Assembly (NCBI GenBank): GCA_026873275.1
Contig: JANTUC010000010.1
Location: 1,674,001-1,738,000 of the forward strand
DNA: 64,000 nucleotides
Reading direction: 5' to 3'
DNA from: Pseudopithomyces maydicus
Taxonomy: Eukaryota > Ascomycota > Dothideomycetes > Pleosporales > Didymosphaeriaceae
The notes under the pieces were generated by a model. That model was not told the DNA's origin, searched no databases, and saw only the letters and a list, made by a program, of their open reading frames with translations. Made by a program: the position numbers and the translations under genes. Below, in pieces: positions 43,871 to 54,910 of this stretch. The first letter of the stretch is position 1. Each line of letters starts with the position of its first letter.

Positions 43871-45643
43871 TAAATACGAGATTTCTTTCTGTTTTCTATT
43901 CCTCTTTCCAGTCTACTTCGTTTTTTGAGCAGGGCGTGGTTCGAGAAAGAAAAAGAAATTCATGTTTTCCCACTCAATTACATACCAACTCCTCGCAGTT
44001 TTGTGTACTGCTATCTTGTAGTGAATTCATCGCGTTATTTGCTATCTAGCTACTCAAGCTGTGATTCGCTCTTGCATGGCGCTTCCCTTACCATCTGTCC
44101 TCGCCTCAATACAGTTCGCTTCTATCTGAACATCTCAGGGAGTTGATCTAGACACAAGGTATTGTATAACTACAGCTATTGTATCTCCAAATCATTCAAG
44201 TCCTCCACAGCGCCTACCAAATAAACACACACCAAACCCCCAATGGACCCACTCCAACCATCCTCCCCTCCATAAAACCAACCCAGCGCTTGACACGCCT
44301 CGCACCCATCCCCTCGCCATTCCCTCCCCGACTCCCTCCCCGCCGATCCCCCCTCCCTTGGCGCGCGGTAAACCCTAACCTCACCCCAACGGCGTTTACA
44401 CTCCCGACGCCCTGCCAAAAAAGCGGGGTTTCAATACCGGCGCGCTCCCCAACCAATAAACCAGCTTCCCTGCTCCGCCCGCGGACGCAGGGCGCAATCT
44501 GCGTATTGACCGTACTGTACTGTACCTACTCGCCAACGCGTGCGTAACGGCTGCGGAAACATTGAATACAGACTGTGTTTAGGTAGATGAGATGGGGAGG
44601 CTACGGGGAGTCGCGGTGAGGTGGGTGACGGTGCCGATTGGATGGTGAGGGGAGTGTTGCGGTGAGGAACGTTGTGTTTTTGCGGTGTGCGTGCTGGAAT
44701 AATGCGGGGGGATTTTTGTTGGAGTATGTGTAATAGGAGGTAAGATGTATATCACATCGTCCCAAAATTACACACTCAACCCACCTCTATTCACCCTGGT
44801 TTCTCCACCACATCTACACCCATCTACCCACCAAATACCACTCCAACCCAAATCCACACACAAATCCATCCATCTATCAACAAACCGCACCCCTTCCACC
44901 CGGCTACAGCCAAAACCCCCACCTCGTATCCCCCCTCGTATCCTGAAACGTCCGACAATAGAGTATACGCCCAGGCGCCTGTCCATCTGTCTACCCGCCC
45001 GTTTTAAAATTCTAAACTCTAACGCAACGTCGGGAGATGCGCATGGACGCTTGTGGCTAACCTTTTTTTCCTGGTGCGTGTGTTTTTAATTTTTCCAAGG
45101 AAAGAAAAAAAAACTGGGGGAAGAAGGGTCTGGAACGTAACGTATGCAGGTAGAGGGATGGTGTACCCGTAGGTGCGGTTTTGCTATATGGATATGTGCG
45201 GTTATGGGTATATGGTTGGAGATGCGCGTGTGCGTACATACCGGATATGGGGTGGTGAGGGGATACATACTCACCGCTTTGGTCTGGGTTTGTGTTTGTG
45301 TCGTGTTGTGAAACTTGGGGTGAGGTATGTACACACACAGACGTACACAGACGTACACAGACGGAGAAATTCAACTCAGAGTGACGAGAAACTTCAGAAC
45401 CGAGGGCGTGTTTCACGTTCACGCACAGCGGGTGCTTAATTACAGCATTGGCGATCTACACCATCCTTACGTTGCCACCTCACCTTGCCATCATACCTTC
45501 CCCAGGGACACATACACCCTTCCACACCTGCATTTGTATCGTGGGATGGAAGATGGGAGGGATAGATCGATAGATGTAGACAATGAACAGATGTGTTTTC
45601 TCCACAGAAGCAGAGCAAGCCATACGTGAAGCCAAACTCGTGT

Positions 45644-45685
<42 letters not shown>

Positions 45686-46139
45686 CTTAATCTACTACAC
45701 TATACTATGTTGTGCTCTGGACTACCACCTTACCCTACCCTACCCTTCCCTCCTTCCATCCCTTTCCAGTCCACCGATCGATCGATCGATCGATCGATAT
45801 CAAGCCCCTGATATCATTACTGCATTAAAAGAAAAGGGTATTCCATATCCATATCCATGTCCATGTCCATATCCCATACCATCCCATCCATTTCACTCCA
45901 GCCCAGCCCAGCCCAGTTCAATATCAGAATAAAACCGCCAACCCAACTTCCCACCTCCGCCTTCTCAACGCATCTAATGTAAACGCCGGAATTGAAAAAA
46001 AAATCACTTTTCCTGTTATCCCCATGGCCATCCATCCATCAATCGATCAATCGATGCATCAATCTCACCTCCCAAGACTTTGGTTCTGTCTTTGCCTTTG
46101 ACTCCGACCTCGTCTTCATCTCCATCTTCGTCTTCGACC
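43871..46139. other. Repeat-rich spacer, no supported gene
   Basis: Open frames are His/Thr/Pro-rich and mutually overlapping. Microsatellites include ACGTACACAG units (45340-45362), GATGAT trinucleotides (45645-45684), GATC-type tetranucleotides (45775-45797) and CCATAT units (45841-45875). The GC-poor accessory block ends within this stretch. Confidence 0.55.
45645..45684. repeat. (ATG)n trinucleotide microsatellite
   Basis: Thirteen or so uninterrupted GAT/ATG trinucleotides. They translate as poly-Met or poly-Asp and I do not take them as coding. Confidence 0.9.
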
Positions 46140-47695
46140 TCAAAGCTTCGTATCCTGCCTATTCGAATCGCTCAGCCTCCTGCCCAAACCCCCCGCAACC
46201 CCGTTTCCAAACCTCAACCCCTCTCTCCTACCCTCTCGCCCCTGACCCACACCTACACCCACACTCCCACTCCCACTCCCACTCGCCCCCACACTCCCAC
46301 CCGCAGAAGCATTCGAACTCGCGCCCCGACTCGAATTCCTCTGCGCCAACGTCGCACTCATCAACCAATGGACCTGCATCCTCATGCCATTGATCGCCGC
46401 ATTGGTGTGCAGCATCTCGTCCTTTGTGCGCTGGCTCTCGTTCAGCACCATCATGTTGGTGCGGCCGTCCAGCTCGGTCAGCGCGCCCGCGATGCGGCTC
46501 ACTTCCTCGCGTAGCGACTCGTGCAGCGTGAGGAGGTGGTGCACCTGCGAGTCGAAGGGAGGTTGCTGGGCCGCCGAGACAGCGGCGGCGGTGCCCTGGG
46601 CCGGGACGGGGAAGGTGGCGGGGGGCAGGCGGAAGTCGGGGGTTGGGATGAGGGAGGAGGGGGGCGGGAAGGAGGGCGGGGCGTTGGGGTCGAGCGGGGA
46701 GGTGGGCTCGTTGGCCGCGGGGTAGAGCATATCCGTTATGGTTTGCAGGCCGTCTTCGAGGATGGAGACCTTGCGGGTGAGGGGTTCGAGGCGTGCCTCG
46801 GTGCGCTCGATGCGCGCTTGTTGGGAGCGGAAGTGCGGGGCCATGGTGGCCATGGGGCACGTCTTCTCGTGGGCGTGGGTGAGGGCGCGCTCGGCGGTGA
46901 AGGCGCAGCCGAGGATGGTGCCCTGGCAGGGGGTTATGACCTTTGCGCAGTGGTCCTTGATGTGGGGTTTTAGGTCGAGGCGGAGGAGGGACGTGGCGCA
47001 GTGGGGGCAGTCTGTGGAGCGGTTCGCGCACTGGGTGCGCTGGTGGTCCTCGAGGTCCTTCTTCATCATGGACGTGTGGCAGTGCTCGCAGGAGAGGGTG
47101 TAGTGCAGGCAGCCCTTGTGGAAGTCCTTCATGGAGATGTGCAGCTGGCAGTCGTGGTAGGCGCACTCGACGAGGGTGTGCTCGCAGTACAGCATCACGT
47201 GATCGTACACGTTGGCACGCTGGTCGGCCCACTCGCAGCCGGCCTTCGCGTTGGGGCACCTGACCAGCAGCTCGTCCAGCATGGTCTCCACGATCTTGGG
47301 CACCGGGCGGGTGTCCTTGTCCGGGTCGACGTGCTGGCGGCAGGTGGGACAGGTGCGGCGGTGGTGGTGCTGGTGCTGGGTGGCCCAGGCATGGTCGAGG
47401 CAGTCGCGGCAGAAGAAGTGGCCGCAGACGAGCTGGACGGGGCGGTCGAAGGGCGAGTGGCAGATGAGGCAGACGAGGTTGCTGTCGGGGGCGTGGACGT
47501 ACTCGAGGAGGTGCAGGTCGGGCGGCTGCTTTGCGGCGGCGGAGCGGCGGTTCTTCGAGTTCAATGAGTTTGATGCGCGGATTTGGAGTGGTGAGGGGCT
47601 GCTGGGAGGGCCACCGACCAAGAGAAGGCCGTCAGTCGACGAGGCACGCGAGCTCCGCCGGTCGTTGGGCGGGGGATGGGCTCTGGCGACGACAT
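46140..47695 (-). CDS. RING plus TRAF-type zinc-finger protein, frameshift near start
   Basis: Probable E3 ubiquitin ligase. A C3HC4 RING (LVCLICHSPFDRPVQLVCGH, then FFCRDCLDHAW and CPTCRQ) is followed by TRAF-type zinc fingers: RCPNAKAGCEW, VECAYHDCQLHI, LSCEHCHTSMMKKDLEDHQR, DCPHCATSLLRLDLKPHI and CQGTILGCAFTAERALTHAH. A coiled coil (IERTEARLEPLTRKVSILED) and a low-complexity Ser/Gly C terminus come next. The main frame has no ATG at its 5' end. The only good start, MSSPEPIP at 47695, is one base out of frame, and the offset falls in a C5 run (47671-47675, minus strand). One more C would join MSSPEPIP to the RRSSRASSTDGLLLVGG segment. It is divergent from the SYN8-like gene with 769 bases between starts. 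Confidence 0.82.
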
Positions 47696-48464
47696 GGCGA
47701 CTGACTGACTGGCTGACTGACTGACTGACTGGCTGGCCGAGCAAGCAGAAGAAAAAGGCGCGGCTCTGCTGGCAACAAGTAATGTCGACGGGGGCGGAAG
47801 AAGCCGCCGGGTGGAGGGCGTGCTCAGGGCGGTGCCTGGGGGGTGGGTGGGAAGGCGGTCAGGCGGGTGTTGGGGGTGGGCCCAGGCGTGTGGGTGGATG
47901 GGTGGTGGGTGGTGATGGACGACGGGGGAGGGGGTGGAGCACGACGCCCTCGCATCCAACAGCGGGCGAGGGCGCAAGCAATCAAACTTCAGGGCGGTGT
48001 GTCGGAATGCCAGGCTCGGGTTGTGCAGTGAGCCCGTGAACGACGTGCCCCCTCCTGGTACTGGCTGGCCGCCCACACTCCCGCCGCCAAGGCTGGGGCA
48101 CCCGCGCCCGCCAGTGAAAGGCCAGCCCCTGGTGCGGCTCCCACCCAGCGAGGCGTCACGGCTCCACATGGGCGCGGATGACACCGACCGACCCGACGTC
48201 GACGCAGGCACCCGACCGACTGACCAGACGCCGCTGTTGATTTCCTCCTGGCGCGCCGTTGACCACCACCCGAGTCGCGCGTGAACCACACCGAGCCCAC
48301 CCGCCCTGAGACACGGCGACACCCCGACACACCCCCCGTGCGTCCTCGTGCCGCCGCCAACCGCCCACACCACCCACACCACCGCCGTCACCACCGCCGC
48401 CATCGTCACCAGCGTCGACGCCGCCACCGCCATCGCCGCACCCGCACCCGCACACGCCCCAGCC
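47696..48464. promoter_or_regulatory. Divergent spacer, RING gene / SYN8-like gene
   Basis: 770 bases between divergent starts, GC-rich. CTGA tetranucleotide repeats (47699-47732) lie just upstream of the RING gene ATG. The rest has no frame I can support and should carry both promoters. Confidence 0.4.
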
Positions 48465-49485
48465 ATGTCGACGACCAACCCGCCGCAGCTCTTCCTCCTC
48501 GTCGAGCACATCAAGCTGTCCCTGCTGGAGCGCCAGCGCGCCCTCTCGCTGAACCTCCCCTCGGACCCGCAGGACCGCCAGATATCGCGGTCGCTCGAGC
48601 AGCTGCGCACGGGCATCGACGCGCTGGCGTCGCAGGTGGAGGATACTCCCGATGAGTGCGTGTTGTCCTGTCCTAGCCGTCCCTAGTGCCGTGCGGTGGA
48701 TGGAGTGTAGTGCTGCGGCCTGGCGCATCGTCGTCTCATATATATACATGTGTATATATATATGTATGTGTATACATATGTATGTGTATACATATGTATG
48801 CATGTATGTATGTATGCATGCATATATATGAGACGAAAACGATGTGAAGAAGACCGCCGCACTCACCCCATCCCATCCCATCCCATACGGCCCCGTCTTG
48901 TCTAACACCCCGCTAACACCCACCCTCCAGCTCCATAAGCTCCTCCCTCCCCCGCCTCCGCACCCACCTCTCAACCCTAACCTCCCAATTCGACACCTCT
49001 TCTCCTTCTCCCTCCTCCCCCTCCCCCTCCCCCAACCCCCCTCCACCTCCACCAGCACCACCACTATCAAACCCTCCAAATCCGTCCGCTTCACCTCCCC
49101 CTCGCCCCCCACCTCCCCAACCCTCTTCCCCTACCGCGACGACCCCTCCCTCGACCCTTCCGCCCCGGACCCCTCCTCCCTCTCCAACCCCCAACTCCTC
49201 GCGCACCACTCCGAGATCCTCGCCTCCCAAGACACGCACCTCTCCTTCCTCTCCAGCTCCATCTCGCGCCAGCGGGACCTCAGCACGGCCATCGGCGACG
49301 AGCTCGAGGGCCAGATCGCGCTGCTGGATGACCTGGAGGAGGGGGTCGATCGGCATGCGGGGCAGGTTGGGAGGGCGAGGGGGCGGCTGGAGAGGGTGGG
49401 GAGGCGGGCGAGGGAGGGGTGGAGTTTGGGGGTTATTGTGGCGTTGATTTTGATACTGGTTGTGTTGATTGTGGTTACGAAGTAG
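48465..49485 (+). CDS. SYN8-like Qc-SNARE, one frameshift
   Basis: Tail-anchored syntaxin-8-type SNARE for endosomal fusion. Exon 1 (48465-48655) encodes MSTTNPPQLFLLVEHIKLSL and LERQRALSLNL, the family N terminus. The 275-nt intron 48656-48930 has a GTGCGT donor, CTAAC branch and CCAG acceptor. Exon 2 begins SISSSLPRLRTHLSTLTSQF. A one-base shift at the C6 run 49036-49041 is needed to reach the KPSKSVRFTSPSP frame. It then holds the SNARE motif (EILASQDTHLSFLSSSISRQ to VDRHAGQVGRARGRLERVGR) and a C-terminal membrane anchor (LGVIVALILILVVLIVV) four residues from the stop. The shift lies in a proline-coding, C-rich linker, so an assembly indel is the likely cause. Confidence 0.85.
48732..48835. 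repeat. Long inverted repeat inside the SYN8-like intron
   Basis: The 104-base segment starts CGTCTCATATATATACATG and ends with the near-perfect reverse complement ATGCATATATATGAGACG. The middle is TATG/TGTA microsatellite, itself self-complementary. The RNA could fold into one long hairpin between donor and branch site. Confidence 0.8.
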
Positions 49486-51049
49486 GTTGGGAGGGGAGGG
49501 GTGGGAGGATGGGATGGGATGGGATGGATGGATGGATGGAGTGGAGATGGTAGATGGGGCTTAAAAGTGTGGGTTGGTGGGAAGTATATACGATGAGAGA
49601 GGGAGAGAGAGATGCTGCATACAGGCCGATTGGTGGGGCCATAGGTGGATAGGACATGGACGGGATATGGGAAGAGGATGCATAGACGGCGTTATGGCTA
49701 TGGCGTATGGCGTTCCCACGCATTGCTTCGTTGTTTAATTCAGGACTAGATATTATCGTGCTGCGAATAACCATCGAATTCGTTATTTCACCTAAGGCTC
49801 AAAGCTTGAATGTAGATAGATTATCGTACTGTTAATAACCACCTATTTCGCATCACACCTTGTAAACCGGGAAAAAAACGCGAATGTGTTAATATAATAT
49901 CCACACCTTCACTTGCACTAGTCAGCTCCTACTCAGCTCCTACCTTTTCCTGCCAAACAAAACATTCACAACTACGCTTTATTTAACAATCAGCCCTATA
50001 TTTCTCTACATTTCTTTCCTTTCTTCCATCCCCACCCCATCTCGTCCACATTTCACAACTCGCAATCCAAGCACCGCACGAAATTATCTGTTCCTTTCTT
50101 TCTCTATATTCACACCGCATCTCCTCTGTCTACACTTCAACGCATCGTACGTATATCTAGATAGCCCCCCATTCAATTGATACATACAATACACCGCTCA
50201 CGATACACCCACACATACCCACATGTAGCTATCCCATCGCATCGCATCTCACCTCACCCTACCCACTCCACCCTACTCTTCACCACCGCACCCCACCCCG
50301 CCCTCCTCCCTAGTTACTAGATAGTTCTATCCCATCCCATCCCATCCCATCCCACCCGTTCACACACCCAAAACGCCAGCGCTCCCGCACAAATGCTATG
50401 TACCATTGTAACCCAACGAACAAACAAGCCCAGCAAACAAACAAACAAACAAACAAATAGACAGGTAGGTAGGTAGGTATGTCGGTCCACAGACAGACAG
50501 ACAGGCAGGCAGACAGACAGCGCTCCACCCGCCCAACAATGCAAAACTCTTTCTTTAAGAAAAAGCAAAAACAGAAAAAAAATCGTCGGCCCGGGTCTTA
50601 TATCTCCTCAAAGGATTTCCATGTTTTTATTGGCTTCGAGGATGGCCGCTCTGAGGGTATCTCTGGGGATTGGAAAGGGAAAGGGAAAGGGAAAATGGGA
50701 GGGTTTGGTGGCGTGTGGTTTGGCCGTGCTCCGAGCGACGGGGTGGTAGGGTAGGGTAGGTAGGGTGTGGTATCGCTCGGTTTGGCCGGGTTGGGTTGAG
50801 TTGAGTTGGTGGAGGGCCGTTTGTGTGGCGTTTGGCGCTGGGATGGGATTCTGGTTGTTGTGGAAGCTTCGAAGGCTGGGTAGATGGCTGGCTGGCTGGC
50901 CGGCTGGCCGACCGTGCCTTCCGTACAAATGTATGCCGGTATATAAATACACTATTTCGAGCGTCGACTGTGCGTGCTTTGGAATTAGGGTTGAGGTCGT
51001 TGTCCGGTCTTTACTCCTGTAGCGACCATGTCAGATAAGACAACCCACC
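49486..51049. other. Spacer, no supported gene
   Basis: Pyrimidine-rich on the + strand (49920-50330) with TCCCA pentamers (50328-50355), AAAC units (50432-50457) and GACA units (50490-50520). Frames are low-complexity. It holds the 3' ends of two convergent genes. Confidence 0.5.
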
Positions 51050-53244
51050 TCAATGCAGACCCATCGCCGCCTTCGACTTGTCGTAGACCACGTAGGTAAT
51101 CGAGACAGCCGGGACGACCTTCAGCAGGTTCGGCGTCAGCCCCTTGAAGAGACCGCGGACACCCTCGCCCTGCAGCGTCTGGCGCGTGACGTCCACGATA
51201 CCGGTGTAGGTCCGAGGATGGAGGACCGTGCCTTGGCTCTGCAGGCGGGTGCGAAGGAGATTGATCGGGTAGACTACGCTGGCTCCAAAGGCGCCTGAGA
51301 AGCCTCCGATGGCTGCTGTCATGAAACCGCCCGGCATGGCGTCTTCCTCGTGGCATCCGCGCTTTCGGGCGTTGTGGCTTGCGATGGCGCGCTTGAGGTA
51401 CTCGAAGGTTCCCAGGTCCAGGGCAGCGTACGGGAAGATGCCGACTAGACCCATGCCGATGCCACGGTAGTAGGCGGCGATGCCTCCCTGGTGCCACATC
51501 TTCTTTGCAGTGGCGATGATCAGCCGGTTGCCGTGTAGGCCTCCAGAAACGGTTTCACACTGCATGCGGCTGCCACAAATCAGTCTAACTCATTTGGCAC
51601 GACAGCTCGTGACTTACAACTTCAGGGTATCGACCGGGTACACGGCGAACTGCGATACCATTCCTGATTATGTCAGCACATTCGGTAAGAGTTGACCCTT
51701 TACTATCGTACCTGCCATGCCACCCGCTACGAACTTTGACCATGAGTGTATCCTGGCGGGGTCATTGTGGCCTTCAAGAGTAGCAAAAGCACGCTTCGCA
51801 GCCTGGGAGAGTCAGAACACCCCATGCTTGGTTACATAACAATACATACTTCGTATGCGCCGAACTTGATAGCCGACTCTGGCATAACTTTGACAACATT
51901 CAATCCGTTGCCTCGTGCGTGTTAGAACGTAAACCGCAACGGGACACACCAACATACCAGCGTACAAACTGCGCATACCACCGGCCTGCCAGAGCTCTTT
52001 TGTAGCGCCCGCGAGCGGACGCCATGCATTGAGGGCAGCCCGGAAGACATTGCCAGACTTGGCGTCCGCCACAGCCTGTTCTGCGACGCTCGTCTGGGCG
52101 ATGAGGTAGACCTTGAGGCGGTCGAGCGGTGCGGTCGAGGAGCGAGAGACTACGCGTAAGTGCACAATAAGCCTGGGTGTCGTACGCAGCAACGCAGGGG
52201 CAACTTACCGATACCAGCGATCCCTCCCGCCACGAAGTACTCTATATCAGGAAAACAACCAATCAGCACAGATGCTACACTTGGAACGGGCGACTTCAGC
52301 TCCGCGGAAGCGGCAGCAGAGAGGTCCCCGGCATCGTAACGTGGCGGGAGGGTCTGCGCATCTGTGGCCGGCACAGCCATGTCGAGCGAGTCGAGAACGT
52401 CCGTGAAGGCAGACGCGGAGAGGGGTGGAGTTCTTGCAACGAGGAAAATTGAGCCAAAAAGAGAATGGAGGAAATGTATACCTAGTCCGTATATTGTGTC
52501 GTCGCTGAGGAGGACGTCTCCTTCTGGGTTGATGTGGTGGGTCGCCTGGTAGTAGCTCATCACCTCGTGCAGATTTGGCGAGGTGCCTGGCGTGAACAAT
52601 AAGAAATCACTGTATTGTGTTAGCGAGTCCGAGTGCGGGGATTTCGAGTGATGAATGTGAAGTGAAGGCGCGTGAAGCGCGTTGGGGCACGCAGACCGGG
52701 GCGCGCGCGTCTGGGCCAGGTGAACGTACCGCCATTCTTCAAAGCTGATGGAGCCGTCGCGGTTTGCGTCGACCTCTGCGAAAAACACGTCGAGCTTGCT
52801 GCTAGGCACGGCCAGGCCCGCGCGACTAAATGCGAGCTGGAGCTCCTCCCTAGAGAGTTTCCCGTTGTGGTCGATGTCGATGGTTTTGAAGAGCTTGAGG
52901 AGCTCCATCTCTGTCTCCTGGACGAAGGTGCGGAACTCTTCAGGCACCGATCAGCACGTACTCCAGCATAGCTCCCGCGGCGTCTAACCATTGTACGATA
53001 TTTTCCCATTCCCGTCCGTGTCCACCGTGTGCATGACCTCTTCCAAAATCTTATCCGCGTTTTTCAGCGCTGCCGCCAGTTAGCCAGAGCTGCCCAGCAG
53101 AAGGGGGAACTCCGCACGGTGGTCCATGGACCGCAGGCCCCTCTTCAGCGCGGCGAGGTCCAGCTGCCCCTGATTCCGCGTGTCGAGGGTCGCCCATAAT
53201 GCGTCCACCCGTGCATCTTGTGCATTCGCGGTCTCGGATTCCAT
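51050..53244 (-). CDS. EF-hand mitochondrial carrier, SAL1/SCaMC type
   Basis: Calcium-regulated ATP-Mg/phosphate carrier of the inner mitochondrial membrane. Nine exons, beginning 53244-53118, 53069-52989, 52937-52730, 52609-52209 and 52149-51958, then four short exons to the stop at 51050. Branch sites such as GCTAAC and GCTGAT are visible. The N-terminal half has four EF-hands: a degenerate DTRNQGQLDLAAL and three canonical loops, DTDGNGKISYNEF, DIDHNGKLSREEL and DANRDGSISFEEW. The carrier half has three repeats marked by STAPLDRLKVYL, VYPVDTLKFRMQ and VYPINLLRTRLQ. NGLNVVKVMPESAIKFGAYE is also typical. Start MESETANAQD was chosen because splicing then yields EF-hand 1 and DHPLKNADKIL. Confidence 0.88.
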
Positions 53245-53872
53245 CGTCGCGTTATCTGTGGTCTAGCATGGCTAGGGGCTGCGGGCCGCGAGAGGGAGGG
53301 AGAGGGCAGCGCTCGGTCGGACGAGGGCGAATTGGGGCAGGGAGCGAGGGAGAGGCCGCTCGCATAGGTTGTGGTCGACGGGAGACAGGTGGGGATGCTG
53401 CTATGATGTCGCTAGAGAGCGTGCCCGCTTCGGCAGGAGCCACGGAGCTAGCCTCGGACGGTGCGGTGCCTCCAACCTCGACCACCGCCAGCGTCGAGGC
53501 ATATCCAACGCGACCCGTTTGTATGGTCGACGCGGCCCACTGCCTTGCCCTGCCCGCTCGCCTTGCATTCTGCCGGCCCTTGGTGCCTGAGATCCAGCAG
53601 CCGTCGCATCTGTCCGTCGTTTTCTGTGGCTCGTTATCGTAACTGCCTACCTCCTCTTAGGGTGGGCACGCAACAATCTCGGAAACATATATTCATGTTC
53701 GCCATTCTAGACCGTGAAGAAATGTTATGACAGCCGATCTACTCTCGTTTGATTTCATTCTCAGACTTTTAGTATCCTATCAGTGTTCAGCTCGTGCGGA
53801 CATTGGTGCTGAAGATCTGGTTCTGAAGATCACTCATTACATTCTTTAGAAAAAAAATCCCCCACCGCCAAC
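53245..53872. promoter_or_regulatory. Divergent spacer, carrier / cyclin C genes
   Basis: About 630 bases between divergent starts. Arg/Ala-rich frames here have no family motif. It should hold both promoters; an A8 run lies just before the cyclin C ATG. Confidence 0.4.
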
Positions 53873-54875
53873 ATGGCGTCCAGCTACTGGGACTCAACCC
53901 AGAAGAGATTCTGGACGTTTACAAAACCCCAGCTCACACTCGAACGGAAACGCATGGAGGAGGGGGAGCGGAATCTGGTGGGCCTGTACCCCCTGCCGGA
54001 CAGACGACATCTCAGCATATACTTCTACCACCGTAAGAACAACAATCCCAAAGTTACAAAAACCAAACAAACGAACGAACAAAACTGACGGATGCCAGAA
54101 CTCTCCAAGATGGCAAGACCGCTGGGCATACGGCAGCAGGCTCTGGCCACAGCACAGGTATATATCCGTCGCTTCTACATCAAAGTGGAAATCCGGCGTA
54201 CCAATCCCGCACTAGTACTCGCAACAGCTCTGTATCTGGCCTGCAAGATGGAAGAGTGCCCGCAGCACATCAGGATGGTGCTAGCCGAAGCCCGGCATTG
54301 TTGGGGTACAGCCCTTTCCCTCCGATCTCGCTATCACGCTAACTTGCCAAGTAGATACCTCCTTCAACGACATCTCCAAGATTGGCGAGTGCGAATTCAC
54401 TCTCATCTCGGAGATGAACTCCCAGCTCATCATCCACCATCCTTACCGCAGCCTGGCCGAGCTGCAGAGCCAGTTCCAGCTCACGCAGGAGGAGAACTCG
54501 CTGGCGTGGTCCATCATAAACGACCACTATCTCACCGACCTCCCGCTGCTCCATGCCCCACATGTCATCGCCATCACGGCCATGTTCCTCGCTGTCGTGC
54601 TGAAACCCACCCAGGGCGGTCTACAGATACATGCTGCGGGCGTTGCCAGCGCACTGCAGGCACTAGGCAACGCACGCGGTGGAGCAGGCCAAGGGACGCA
54701 GAACCGAGTGCAGAAGCTCGTCGACTGGTTGGCCGAGAGCACGGTGGACATGGAGGCGGTGGTCGAGTGCACGCAGGAGCTCATATCGCTCTACGAGGTC
54801 TGGGACTCGTACCAGGAGAAGACGTGCAAAGACCAGATTGCAAAGTTCGTCAAGGCCAGAGGCCTCGACAAGTGA
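53873..54875 (+). CDS. SSN8: Cyclin C, CDK8 module of Mediator
   Basis: Cyclin C homologue (yeast Ssn8/Srb11), partner of the Cdk8 kinase in the Mediator complex. Three exons: 53873-54032, 54099-54305 and 54355-54875. Introns are 54033-54098 (GTAAGA donor, CTGAC branch) and 54306-54354 (GTACAG donor, GCTAACT branch). MASSYWDSTQKRFWTF is the family N terminus. The first cyclin box reads LSKMARPLGIRQQALATAQV, YIRRFYIKVEIRRTNPALV and ATALYLACKMEECPQHIR. The second fold has DTSFNDISKIGECEFTLISE, LIIHHPYRSLAELQSQF and AWSIINDHYLTDLPLL. Length (about 295 aa) is normal. A GTGAC/AAGTGAC repeat begins at the stop codon. Confidence 0.93.
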
Positions 54876-54910
54876 CAAGTGACAAGTGACAAGTGACGAG
54901 TGACGAGTGA
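54868..54910. repeat. GTGACAA/GTGACGA tandem heptamers at cyclin C stop
   Basis: Five or six 7-bp units (ACAAGTG, then ACGAGTG) start on the last codon and stop of cyclin C. A 7-bp unit shifts frame per copy, but every unit carries TGA, so copy-number change would leave the protein end little changed. Confidence 0.8.

Noticed and set aside
47561..48616. 351-codon minus-strand frame upstream of the RING gene
   Set aside because: Gly/Ser/Arg-rich, with SQSVSQ repeats from CTGA microsatellite; it covers the divergent promoter. Only its MSSPEPIP segment is probably used.
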